DNA of 64,000 nt, from contig NC_083344.1 of assembly GCF_019175385.1 (NCBI RefSeq), positions 63,984,782-64,048,781 on the forward strand, in the 5' to 3' direction. Below the pieces are notes generated by a model. It was given only the letters and a program-made list of their open reading frames with translations. It did not search any database and was not told where the DNA came from. Origin of the DNA: Lycium barbarum (lineage: Eukaryota > Streptophyta > Magnoliopsida > Solanales > Solanaceae). This document shows positions 35,156 through 46,330 of the stretch, piece after piece. How positions within the stretch are numbered: the stretch's first letter is position 1; each line of letters begins with the position of its first letter. The position numbers and the translations under genes were made by a program.

Positions 35156-38100
35156 TGTTATATCCTGCATTTTCGAACGTCGAATTATTTGTAAGCTGAG
35201 GTGGGGCCCACACATCAATATTTTTTTTGGGACATGTGAAAAGTTATATGAATCGTATATGTAAAGTTAAACACAACCCGTGAAGGGCCCTGGTGCCAAA
35301 TCAAAGTGGAAGCCCTCCAAACGAATATTTTTAAGAAAACGTTTTCGGATGACCTGATTTGGAGGGGAAAAAAACGGCATTATAAGTTTAGAATTTGGGA
35401 AAATTCCCAGAGATAAAAGTTGTAGATAATTGAAATAGCTTTCCAATGGTAGGTCGTGGGATCCCAGGCGACGTCGGTACAAGGAGATATGGACATTTTA
35501 AGGCGGAAAGGTCAAGCTGGGCAGTGAAATGGGCCCAACCCGATTCCAATCCGGGTCAGGCCCATTTCCTTATTATTTAAGGGAGTTTTCAGCCTCCTCC
35601 TCCACATTTCAGATCAGAAAAGATCCAGAAAATTCCATTAGAGAGAGAGAGAAAAAACTTCAAGGCTAAGAAGGTCATTTTGATCAAAATCCGAGCTCCG
35701 AATCCCGAAGCTCATGAAGAGAAAAACGTTGTATGTTGCGTTGCCTTCAATTTGAGATAAATATTGGTCTTGGGGGATGAAATTTTCGTGGTGGATCTTC
35801 TGATAAGGTATTTATAAAATTCCTTTTATGTTATTAAAGTGTTTATTTAGAGTTTTAACGAATTAGAACGGAGAAAACAACATTATAAACTCGTTTGTTG
35901 TTTTGATGAAATTTATGGGTGAGGGGCTGTTTTAATTGAAATTGATGGACTGATTTGAATTAATATTTTGGTTGTTTTAATCATGGATTATGTGAGGAGA
36001 GTGAAGGAACTTAATGGTTATTAAGTTGTTGTAGGAAAACATACAACTTTGTTATGGTTTATGTAAAAATGGAAATGAAAGTATCAAGAGGAAAATTATG
36101 ATTATTGTGGATGAATTTGGAAGATGGAAATGTATAATGAACTTGTATGTTGAAGGTTAGGAAAAATTGGAAAAGTAGTAGCTTAATGGAAAGTTTGAAT
36201 GTTCGCATACCTTATGAATATTGGGTGAAAATGGTATGGATGCTTCCGATGTATGTTGTAATGAATTTGGTGGGTGATGAATATCAAAATAACAAGTTTG
36301 GTTCGGAAATGTAAGTTTGAAACGAAAGATGTGTCGTTATGCCGAAACGATGGCTAGTGATGCCATAGTGTGTGTTTTAATGTCTGTTGTTGTTTTTGCT
36401 GTTGTTCTGGGTTGTTGTGTAGTGAATTGAGCCGAGCTAAGTCTCGGGGATGTCTTATATACAGAGGAAATGCTGCCGAAATTTCGGTAGGCAAACATGT
36501 GTTAAGTTGGATTATTGAAAAGTTTGAAACTAACAAATGGTAAACTTGACCATTTCTAGATTTTGGACGAGATTGGGATCGACGCCAAGCGAGCGTAAGG
36601 CACTATCGAGGTATGTGAAGCTTTATCCTTTGTTCCTAGGCATGTTCTGGATGTGATAGGCTCGGCCGCGAGCCTTAAGTACGACTCCGTTCTCCGGAAT
36701 TCGAGACGGAAAACCGCTCCAATTCCTTCAATTCAATTGAAGCTATTTTCTTACAAATTGCCTTTAAAGTGAATTTTTGTACAAAACTCCCCTAAACGGA
36801 GTCGGAACACTTCCAAACGATTATGGATGACCTCATAAGGTCTATTAGCGATAATTTACATATGTTGCCTCGAGTTGGTCCGAGGCGGGCCCGCAAGGCC
36901 CGATATCTTTGGTAATACTTTAAATACTTCCGTTTTGTCCGATTTTCTCAGAAACCATCTGAACTATTATTTTGATTATGATACAACTATTTTTATGAAA
37001 TTCTTATAAAATAACTTCTGAACATCTTAGAATCCGATTCTGATAATAATCTGTCGTGCCTTCCCAAGTAGGATATAGGCGCGTACTATGCATACTATCT
37101 GTATACTCTGATTTTGGCTCGCCGTTTGGCACCCTTTAGTCTGATTGAGTCTGTATGTATGTGGTTTCCCATGGATCTGTTCGTGGCTGTCTCAATGCAT
37201 TCCTTCACTGCGTCCCGGGCCAGGTTCTGTTATCGTGCATATTTCTCTGCATTGTTCACCGCGTCCCTCGGCGTACGGGCCGGGATCTGTATGTCTGTAT
37301 GATACTATGATTTGTGAATGGGGATGGCGGCCAGGATGGCATATGATCTGATCTGATTCTGTCTGTCCACCGCGTCCCGTACTAAGAGGGCCGCGTTCTG
37401 TTTACCGCGCCCCCAGACAGGGCCGGGATCTGTATGTTTGTATGCATGTGCCATCAGTATGTATATAAGCACATGCCTCTGTATGATTCTGTATGATTCA
37501 GTATGATTCTGCACTACTCTGCATGCATAATTCTGTCAGGTATACTTCTGTCCGTCCGTCTGAACTACGACTATGTCTGTATGTCCGTATGGATTCTGAT
37601 TCTGTATGTACGTATGGATTCCGATTCTGTATGTCCGTATGGATTCTGATTCTGTCTGTCTGGACCATGATTATATCCGTCTGTCGGGACTATGACGCTG
37701 TTTGTCCGGCTTATGAGCCAGTCTAGTATATTTATGCGCTTCCGGTCCAGATCATGATTATGTTTGATATATTTCTGCTTTACATACTCGGTACACTTTT
37801 GTACTGACCCCCGGTTCTTCGGGGGCTGCGTTACATGCCCGCAGGTACAGGCGCACTCGGTGACACGCCGCCAGTCTAGGGCACAGGTTCTGCTATCTTG
37901 AAGAGCTCCTTTTGATTCGGAGCATGTACTTTGGTATATATATCTTTTGTTTTCCGTATGCTCTGTATGTATGGAAGTTCTGGGTACGGCGGGGCCCTGT
38001 CCCGTCATATGATTCTGTATGTCTGTAGAGGGCTGTAGATAGATGTGTGGGTTACGGGTTTCGTCTGTATGTTAGCCTTATCGGCTTATCTGTAAATGTC

Positions 38101-38271
38101 TGCATGTTCAGGTTTATATATATGTTTGCGCGCGTGCCGTATCTGTATCGGCCTACTTCTGTAATATCCGTTTGAAAAAAAAAATTTGTACGATACGAAA
38201 TTCGGTCAGGTAGGTATGTACGCGTACCCAGCTAGGGTGCCAGTCGCGGCCCACGGGGTTGGGTCATGACA
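35156..38271 (+). repeat. Element E 5' LTR
   Basis: Starts TGTTATATCCTGC and ends GGTCATGACA. Inside: the palindrome CCGAAATTTCGG at about 36476, donor-like GAG|GTATGT at 36611, GC-rich repeats 'caccgcgtccc ... gggccgggatctg' (37205-37440), a 25-bp triple repeat (37577-37651), hairpin CCCCCGG-TTCTT-CGGGGG at 37809-37825, and acceptor-like 'catgcccgcag' ending at about 37843. Confidence 0.94.
37577..37651 (+). repeat. 25-bp tandem repeat, 3 copies, in the E LTR
   Basis: The unit is about ctgtatgtccgtatgga plus ttctgatt; the same array is in the 3' LTR near 42971-43045. Long open frames predicted here are by-products of the repeat. Confidence 0.85.
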
Positions 38272-38275
38272 GAAG

Positions 38276-38287
38276 TGGTATCAGAGC
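38276..38287 (+). other. Element E primer binding site (tRNA-Met type)
   Basis: tggtatcagagc, 4 bases after the LTR end. Confidence 0.95.
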
Positions 38288-38328
38288 GGTTAGTCCTCGG
38301 AATGTCTACAGGCCGTGTCTAGTAGAGT

Positions 38329-38368
38329 CTTGTTTATCGATGTGTTGTGCACCACATCTATAAACAAG
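38329..38368 (+). other. Element E leader stem-loop with GTGCAC loop
   Basis: CTTGTTTAT pairs perfectly with ATAAACAAG (9 bp), and GATGTG pairs perfectly with CACATC (6 bp) across one C/T mismatch. The 8-base loop contains the palindrome GTGCAC (38347-38352). This is the most regular of the four hairpins, in an element with no genes to conserve. Confidence 0.85.
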
Positions 38369-39889
38369 AAGCTACAGGGCATCTAGGATGTTACCCTTCT
38401 TTGAATCTTAGATCATGCGATAGAGCCAGCTGTAGGATATGAATTCCTTTCGACTAACTTTTAATTTCAGCCAAAGGACGACATCGACAGAAGGCAATGG
38501 CTGATGATATTGGAGGTCGCACAGTACTCAGGTAAGCAATAATATGAAAGCTGTGTGTCGGAGAAGTTGTTTGATGTGTGGTAGAAATATAAAGTTGAAG
38601 ATTGAACAGAAAAGTGAACAGGAAGGAGCCTCCGATGTTGTTCGAGTTGGGCATGTGAGGTAAGCCTCGACATCTGTATAATTTTATCTGTAATTGTTAG
38701 CCCCATGTGGCTACCAGACGACATGATATGACTTATATATATATGCGTATATGTGTTGGCCCTGTGAGGCATGGTTGGTATTTCTTGTGTACAGGTTTCG
38801 GATAGTAAGAAATACAGAGGAACCTCTGCCCAAATTTTTTTCCAGAGATATGGAAGTAAATATATATAAAGTAAGTACAAACAGGTTCCGCGATACTTGT
38901 CGGAATTTAGTTTTCTTCTGTCGGTGGTTGGAGAGCACCTTATGGTGATATTTTATCAGATTTCACCGACTATTTGGAGACGGAATTCGTGGGACGAAGA
39001 CTTAAATCTGTGGCCTGTCTATAATTGTATGTATATGTGTATGAAAGTGAATATCGGAGATTCAGAAAGGCAATATGGTAATTGTGCAACTTAGCCGGGG
39101 GTGGGACCTGCTACAAAAATTTTCCGAAAATTTGCTAAGACCCCGATTTGCCCTAAAATTATGTGACAAAGGTCCTGCAGGGCAATTGACGAAATTATAT
39201 CAGCCCTAACGCGTCAAAATGCATGAAAGTTTCGGGGTTAAGCGTGCTCAAGCCAGAGCAATTCTGGGATGGGTGACCCCCCTGGGAAGTAATGCAAAAT
39301 TTTGCACAAGTGTAAGTATGATAGATATAAATGAAAATTTGGGGTAATCTAAAGGAAAAGAGAATGTGTGGAGTAATTAGTGCCCTTACAGGAGTCGCGC
39401 AGAATGAGGCGGACTAAATGGGCAAAAAGAAAAGGTGCAACACCGCTCGGCAAATTGAGCGGATTTCAATAACAGTCAGAGACGTTCGCCAGTAAGATAC
39501 TAGTAAATATATCTGTATGTGTGTATGTGTGTGTGTATAATTTTCGTTTGGTGCCCATATGGATCAAGAGCCGAGTCCCGGCAACTAATGTTGTGATAGA
39601 CGAAAGGTTTTACTAAACCGAATACATGAAACGACGCGGAGACGGGGATTCGAATGTCATCAAAGGATAGAAAAACCCCTATTCCATTATAACTCGGTCT
39701 GGTATGACGATGTCTGAAAAAGAAAATGAGTATGGATGGTAGGAAAGATGAAAGATAAGAAGTGTGAATAAGCGGAATCTTTGAAAAGGTCGATAAGCGA
39801 CACGTAAGACGATTTGTATGATAACTTGGCGAACAAGTTTACAAATAAGGGAAATTTTCATAAAACACTGGAGCCTTAATAGGAGTGAT
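38369..39889 (+). other. Element E internal noncoding region
   Basis: There is no gag where D and B have it. An acceptor-like TTTAATTTCAG ends at 38470, the equivalent of the site just before gag in B and D. A box 'atacagaggaacctctgcccaaatt' resembling the LTR box of D and E is at about 38812. A 5S-like block lies at 39217-39290. Open frames here are short and repeat-like. Confidence 0.75.
39217..39290 (+). ncRNA. 5S rRNA-derived segment inside element E
   Basis: GGTTAAGCGTGCTCA, GGATGGGTGACC and CTGGGAAGT are in 5S order, with AATGCA upstream. It has kept different bases of the 5S gene than D (for example GGGATGGG and GGGAAGT here). The two blocks sit at corresponding places in D and E, upstream of the polypurine tract. 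Confidence 0.82.
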
Positions 39890-40372
39890 CTGATTCTAAT
39901 TCAAATCCTATCTGTTATACTTCTGCACCCCCGATTCTGATAAGGCTCTGCCTATTACGCCTCTGTACTTCTGAACTTGATTATGTTCCCGTCTGATAAA
40001 TCTTTGTACATCTGATTCTGAATACGTTTCTGTTTGACACACCCCTATATGATTGACTCTGATTACGAATCTGTCTGACACGCCTCTGTGTGTCTGATTC
40101 TAGATATGAATCTGTCTGATACATCTCTGTACGTCTGATTTTGATCACGCGTCTGTCTGATACATCTCCGTATGTCTGATTCTGATTACGACTCTTTCTG
40201 ATACAATTTTGTACGTCTGATTCTGATTTCGAATCTAGCTGATACCTCTTTGTACGTCTGACTCCGATCTCATGTTTGTCCGACATACTTCCGTACATCT
40301 GGCTTCGACTATGAATCTGTCCGATATGCTTTTGTGCGTCTGGCTCTAGTTATGAACCTGTTTGATGTAACG
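39890..40372 (+). repeat. About 41-bp minisatellite in element E internal region
   Basis: Around 10-12 diverged copies of a unit such as 'aatctgtctgatacatctctg' plus 'tacgtctgattctgatta'. It resembles in composition the 25-bp LTR repeats (CTG/ATT-rich) of the same element. Confidence 0.82.
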
Positions 40373-40549
40373 TGAAATTATGATAACGTTGTAAGGAACC
40401 GAGAAGTGTGACAAGAGGTGAAAGATGTTGATAGCAATCGTAACGTTGAAAGGAATTTTGAAAGAAAGGAAGGAACCTCCCCGAAGTGTCACGAGGCCCC
40501 CTAAGGTCAATCGAACATTCGAGGACGAATGTTCTAAAGGGGGGGAGAA
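40373..40549 (+). other. Element E hairpin and polypurine tract
   Basis: AACATTCG-AGGA-CGAATGTT at 40514-40533, then aaaggggggggagaa up to 40549, directly before the 3' LTR. Confidence 0.92.
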
Positions 40550-43500
40550 TGTTATATCCTGCATATTCGAACGTCGAATTATTTGTAAGCTGAGGTGGGG
40601 CCCACACATCAATATTTTTTTTGGGACATGTGAAAAGTTATATGAATCGTATATGTAAAGTTAAACACAACCCGTGAAAGGCCCTGGGGCCAAATCAAAG
40701 TGGAAGCCCTCCAAACGAATATTTTTAAGAAAACGTTTTCGGATGACCTGACTTGGAGGGGAAAAACACGGCATTATAAGTTTAGAATTTGGGAAAATGC
40801 CCGGAGATAAAAGTTGTAGATAATTGAAATAGCTTTCCAACGGTAGGTCGTGGGATCCCAGCCGACGTCGGTACAAGGAGATATGGACATTTTAAGGCGG
40901 AAAGGTCAAGCTGGGCAGTGAAATGGGCCCAACCCGATTCCAATCCGGGTCAGGCCCATTTCCTTATTATTTAAGGGAGTTTTCAGCCTCCTCCTCCACA
41001 TTTCAGATCAGAAAAGATCCATAAAATTCCATTAGAGAGAGAGAGAGAAAACTTCAAGGCTAAGAAGGTCATTTTGATCAAAATCCGAGCTCCGAATCCC
41101 GAAGCTCATGAAGAGAAAAACGTTGTACGTTGCATTGCCTTCAATTTGAGATAAATATTGGTCTTGGGGGATGAAATTTTCGTGGTGGATCTTCTGATAA
41201 GGTATTTATAAAATTCCTTTTATGTTATTAAAGTGTTTATTTAGAGTTTTAACGAATTAGAACGGAGAAAACAACATTATAAACTCGTTTGTTGTTTTGT
41301 TGAAATTTATGGGTGAGGGGCTGTTTTAATTGAAATTGATGGATTGATTTGAATTAATATTTTGGTTGTTTTAATCATGGATTATGTGAGGAGAGTGAAG
41401 GAACTTAATGGTTATTAAGTTGTTGTAGGAAAACATACAACTTTGTTATGGTTTATGTAAAAATGGAAATGAAAGTATCAAGAGGAAAATTATGATTATT
41501 GTGGATGAATTTGGAAGATGGAAATGTATAATGAACTTGTATGTTGAAGGTTAGGAAAAATTGGAAAAGTAGTGGCTTAATGGAAAGTTTGAATGTTCGC
41601 ATACCTTATGAATATTGGGTGAAAATGGTATGGATGCTTCCGATGTATGTTGTAATGAATTTGGTGGGTGATGAATATCAAAATAACAAGTTTGGTTCGG
41701 AAATGTAAGTTTGAAACGAAAGATGTGTCGTTATGCCGAAACGATGGCTAGTGATGCCATAGTGTGTGTTTTAATGTCTGTTGTTGTTTTTGCTGTTGTT
41801 CTGGGTTGTTGTGTAGTGAATTGAGCCGAGCTAAGTCTCGGGGATGTCTTATATACAGAGGAAATGCTGCCGAAATTTCGGTAGGCAAACATGTGTTAAG
41901 TTGGATTATTGAAAAGTTTGAAACTAACAAATGGTAAACTTGACCATTTCTAGATTTTGGACGAGGTTGGGATCGACGCCAAGCGAGCGTAAGGCACTAT
42001 CGAGGTATGTGAAGCTTTATCCTTTGTTCCTAGGCATGTTCTGGATGTGATAGGCTCGGCCGCGAGCCTTAAGTACGACTCCGTTCTCCGGAATTCGAGA
42101 CGGAAAACCGCTCCAATTCCTTCAATTCAATTGAAGCTATTTTCTTACAAATTGCCTTTAAAGTGAATTTTTGTACAAAACTCCCCTAAACGGAGTCGGA
42201 ACACTTCCAAACGATTATGGATGACCTCATAAGGTCTATTAGCGATAATTTACATATGTTGCCTCGAGTTGGTCCGAGGCGGGCCCGCAAGGCCCGATAT
42301 CTTCTGTAATACTTTAAATACTTCCGTTTTGTCCGATTTTCTCAGAAACCATCTGAACTATTATTTTGATTATGATACAACTATTTTTATGAAATTCTTA
42401 TAAAATAACTTCTGAACATCTGAGAATCCGATTCTGATAATAATCTGTCGTGCCTTCCCAAGTAGGATATAGGCGCGTACTATGCATACTATCCGTATAC
42501 TCTGATTTTGGCTCGCCGTTTGGCACCCTTTAGTCTGATTGAGTCTGTATGTATGTGGTTTCCCATGGATCTGTTCGTGGCTGTCTCAATGCATTCCTTC
42601 ACTGCGTCCCGGGCCAGGTTCTGTTATCGTGCATATTTCTCTGCATTGTTCACCGCGTCCCTCGGCGTACGGGCCGGGATCTGTATGTCTGTATGATACT
42701 ATGATTTGTGTATGGGGATGGCGGCCAGGATGGCATATGATCTGATCTGATTCTGTCTGTCCACCGCGTCCCGTACTAAGAGGGCCGGGTTCTGTTTACC
42801 GCGCCCCCAGACAGGGTCGGGATCTGTATGTCTGTATGCATGTGCCATCAGTATGTATATAAGCACATGCCTCTGTATGATTCTGTATGATTCAGTATGA
42901 TTCTGCACTACTCTGCATGTATAATTCTGTCAGGTATACTTCTGTCTGTCCGTCTGAACTACGACTATGTCTGTATGTCCGTATGGATTCTGATTCTGTA
43001 TGTACGTATGGATTCCGATTCTGTATGTCCGTATGGATTCTGATTCTGTCTGTCTGGACCATGATTATGTCCGTCTGTCGAGACTATGACTCTGTTTGTC
43101 CGGCTTATGAGCCAGTCTAGTATATTTATGCGCTTCCGGTCCAGATCATGATTACGTTTGATATATTTCTTCTTTACATACTCGGTACATTTTTGTACTG
43201 ACCCCCGGTTCTTCGGGGGCTGCGTTACATGCCCGCAGGTACAGGCGCACTCGGTGACACGCCGCCAGTCTAGGGCACAGGTTCTGCTATCTTGAAGAGC
43301 TCCTTTTGATTCGGAGCATGTACTTTGGTATATATATCTTTTGTTTTCCGTATGTTCTGTATGTATGGAAGTTCTGGGTACGGCGGGGCCCTGTCCCGTC
43401 ATATGATTATGTATGTCTACAGAGGCCTGTAGATAGATGTGTGGGTTACGGGTTTCGTCTGTATGTTAGCCTTATCGGCTTATCTGTAAATGTCTGCATG

Positions 43501-43664
43501 TTCAGGTATATATATATGTTTGCGCGCGTGCCGTATCTGTATCGGCCTACTTCTGTAATATCCGTTTGAAAAAAAAATCTGAACGATACGAAATTCGGTC
43601 AGGTAGGTATGTACGGGTACCCAGCTAGGGTGCCAGTCGCGGCCCACGGGGTTGGGTCATGACA
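40550..43664 (+). repeat. Element E 3' LTR
   Basis: Homologous along its whole length to 35156-38271, with scattered point changes (for example gcatattcg for gcattttcg near the start). Donor-like GAG|GTATGT is at 42005. Confidence 0.94.
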
Positions 43665-43669
43665 GCACG

Positions 43670-44823
43670 GTCTTCTTTATTGGAGCATATTTGAGTTCAA
43701 CAGTTTGATGACCTAAAGTTGAGTAAAATCCGTGATAAAGTGTTGAAAGGAAAGGCTCGAGAAGCAAGACTTGATGAAGAAGGGATTTTAAGGATCAAAG
43801 GACGAGTGTGTGTGCCTCGAACTAGAGACTTGACTAGATTGATTTTAGAGAAGGCCCACAGCTCGAGGTATTCTATGCACCCAGGAGCTATGAAGATGTA
43901 TCGAGATTTGAAGAAACACTACTGGTCGTGTAGCATGAAGAGTGATATTATGAAGTTTATGTCTCGGTGCTTGAATTGTCAACAAGTGAAGTATGAACAC
44001 CAAAAGCCTAATGGGATTTTTCATAGGATGCCCATTCTTGAGTGAAAATGGGAAAAGATTTCCATGGACTTTGTGGTAGGGTTGCCACGGACTTTGGGTA
44101 AGTTTGATTCCGTTTGGGTGATTGTCGATCATTTGACTAAGTCAGCTCATTTCATTCTTGTTCATACGACTTATACTACTGAGAAGCTGGCTAAGATCTA
44201 CATTCGTGAGATTCTTCGTTTTCATGGAGTGCCCATTTCCATTCTTTCTGATAGAGGGACTCAGTTCACCTCTTACTTCTGGAAGAATTTGCAAAGAGAG
44301 TTGGGTACTCGGGTTGAGTTGACTGATGGTCAGTCTGAGCGTACTATCCAGGCTTCGGAAGACGTGTTGAGAGCATGCGTGATTGGGACCAATTCCTAGC
44401 ATTGGCCATTGGGACCAATTCTTGGCATTGGCCGAGTTCTTTTACAATAACAGTTATCATTCGAGTATCGAGATGGCACCCTTTGAAGCCTTGTATGATA
44501 GGAGGTGCCGATCACCCATTGGATGGTTTGATTCCTTTGAGGTGAGGCCTTGGGGTACGAACTTGCTCAGAGATTCATTGGATAAAGTGAAGATTATTCA
44601 GGTGTGGCTTCTCACTGCTCAGAGTCGGCAAAAGAGTTATCTGGATCGGAGAGTTCGTGATTTAGTGTTTATGCTAGGTGATCGGGTTTGTCTTGAGGCT
44701 TCACCCATGAAGGGTGTGATGCGGTTTGGAAAAAAGGAAAGTTGAGTCCTCATTACATTTGTCCTTTTGAGATTATGCAGAGAGTTAGAGATGTTGCGTA
44801 TGAGTTCGCACTACCTCCTGGTT
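43670..44823 (+). pseudogene. pol: Element C integrase, broken
   Basis: It resumes C's pol after the GCACG duplication. The zinc-binding part is visible (KAHSSRYSMHPGAMKMY, SRCLNCQQ). The core shows SMDFVVGLPR (first Asp), ILSDRGTQFT (second Asp) and DGQSERTIQ (Glu), but the codons between GTRVEL and TDGQ are shortened. A TGA interrupts after MPILE (44042). A 26-bp direct duplication at 44382-44433 disrupts the frame, and another frame loss follows FGKKES (44745). The protein stops matching at ALPPG, where K is inserted. Confidence 0.88.
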
Positions 44824-45932
44824 TGTAATGACCTGTTTGGTCGTTATAGTACCATTGACCCTTTCACCCCTGTTGACCCTTTCCCAAGGTCATCGGACGA
44901 GTTCTAGTATGACTTTGTGAAGTTTGAGCCTTAAAGTGAGATATGTTTGACTCAAAGTTGACTTTTGGGTAAACGAAAGTTTTTAGAATTCTGTCAATTC
45001 CAAGAGGTCTGAATGACCATTTATAACATGGTAGTATGTTCGGCTTAGTTATCAATGTACTTGGGAGTGTTGTGGGACTTGGGTTAAAAACTTGGCATTA
45101 GGCCATTGGGGGTTGATTTGGTCAAATGGACCTCTGATGGAAATTCTGAGGCTGCGGATGAATTCGTAGCACATTTTTATGTATGTTTGTATATTTTTTA
45201 TGTATCTGTGGGGCCTCGAGTAATAGTCATATTTCGGATTGGAAAGTATCAAAACCAAAAAAATTATGGTGTCTGGTGTCTGCTGTTGCGGCCCCAGACT
45301 CGCTGCAGTGGTCTAGCTATAGCCAGTGGAGAGACCGCTCTAGTGGTGGAAAGGAAATTCGAGGCATGCCGCCCCAGCAGATGGTTATCCGCTGTGGCGG
45401 TCATGATGCCGTCGTAGCGAGGTTTATTGATGATTGTGCGCATGCACCACAGTGGGCTTTGGAACGCCATGGCAAGTGTGCTGTAATAGGTGCCCATACC
45501 GCCGCTGCGCCATAGCAGACTTTGAGCCGCCGTGGCCGGTGTGCTTGTAGCGGGTGCCCATACCGCCGCAACGCATAACGGGTAGTTTTCTGATATTTCC
45601 TAAGTTAAAAACCCTTAAACCCTTGTTATTTCATTTCATCCTCTTCTAAGCATACTTGGGCTATTTTGAGAGATTTGGGACTGAATCTTCATAGAGGTAA
45701 GATCCTTGGTCTTAGAATTCATTACTTACCTTCATTAATCATTAATTCACGCTAGAAATCACTAGAATCAAAGAGGGAAAGATGGGTTTTATGAGAAATT
45801 CTTAAAATGGGTTTTGGATTTCCTAAATAGAAAATGTTGATGAGATTGGCTAGTATAGTCATAGGTTCTCATATATTTATCGTTGTTAAGCATATATCTT
45901 CCATTATTAGAGGTCAAATTGTGGATTGAAAA
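44824..45932 (+). repeat. LTR K, 5' part (same family as J)
   Basis: Starts TGTAATGACCTGTTTGG inside C's pol. 'ttgacttttgggtaaac' and 'catatatcttccattattag' match the minus strand of J. It is cut at 45932 by the CACTA element, at a point corresponding to about 21110 in J. Left target bases are TGGTT. GC-rich repeats at 45280-45580 ('accgccgc', 'gtgccca') give open frames with no protein likeness. Confidence 0.83.
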
Positions 45933-46330
45933 CACTACAAGAAAAACGGCCTTTAAGGAAGGGAAATATGGTCCCTAAAAGTTAAAATCTTGTCCCAAAT
46001 GACCAATTACGACGGGAAAAAACTGGTCGCCGCCCGTCGTAATAGCCTCCGCCGCTAAAGCACAACAACGATGTGTACAAAAATTTGGTCGTTGATTCTT
46101 TTTAGAGACGGGTAGAAAATCTGGTCGTTAAATGTTTTTAGAGACTATATATCTCATCCCTAATAGACAATTAATATCATGGAAAATATTTTTCTTCTTG
46201 GTCGTTAAACCTTTCTGCGACCAGATTTTACTAGTCCTAAATTGTCTTTTAGAGACGAGCAGCACTGGTCCCTATCTAAAATAATTATACTAATTTTAGC
46301 ATCTGCATTTCTGGTCTCTTATTGACGAGA
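45933..46330 (+). repeat. CACTA terminal and subterminal repeats
   Basis: The 13-bp terminal repeat is followed by repeats built on 'ggtcgtt(a/g)a', 'tttttagagac' and 'acgacggg' in both orientations. In this superfamily such arrays bind the element's own DNA-binding protein. Confidence 0.85.

Larger units (their letters stand above)
35156..43664 (+). mobile_element. Element E: noncoding large LTR element (LARD-like)
   Basis: LTRs of 3,116 and 3,115 bp flank a 2,278-bp internal region with no gag or pol that I can recognise. The target duplication GCACG is perfect (35151-35155 and 43665-43669). Primer site, leader hairpin, 5S-like block, terminal hairpin and polypurine tract are all kept. LTR divergence is a little higher than in D, so it is young but probably older than D. 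Confidence 0.92.
7993..44823 (+). mobile_element. Element C: old Ty3/gypsy element, host of nested insertions
   Basis: The pieces read in order: 5' LTR (7993-8954 and 22086-23300), primer site (23304), gag (23490-24672), gag end/protease (33694-34598), RNase H (34599-35155), integrase (43670-44823). The gaps are filled by J+B, D and E, and each removal rejoins the sequence at a 5-bp duplication (TTAAG, GTATA, GCACG). The 3' LTR is not in the window because K and later insertions cut the element at 44824. The proteins differ clearly from A, B and F, so C is another gypsy family. Confidence 0.88.

Noticed and set aside
37571..38008. 145-codon minus-strand frame in the E LTR (and its twin at 42965-43402)
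   Set aside because: It reads through the 25-bp tandem repeats and GC-rich array; present only because the LTR is duplicated.
23304..38287. tRNA genes at the 'tggtatcagagc' sites
   Set aside because: Only the primer-complementary 12 bases are present; no cloverleaf.
28029..38368. Common descent of the leader hairpin with the HIV-1 dimerisation signal
   Set aside because: Only the six-base loop palindromes agree; stems and context are unrelated. Self-complementary loops of this kind can arise independently.
45106..45515. Overlapping ORFs of about 100 codons in LTR K
   Set aside because: GC-rich LTR repeats open several frames at once; no protein likeness in any.
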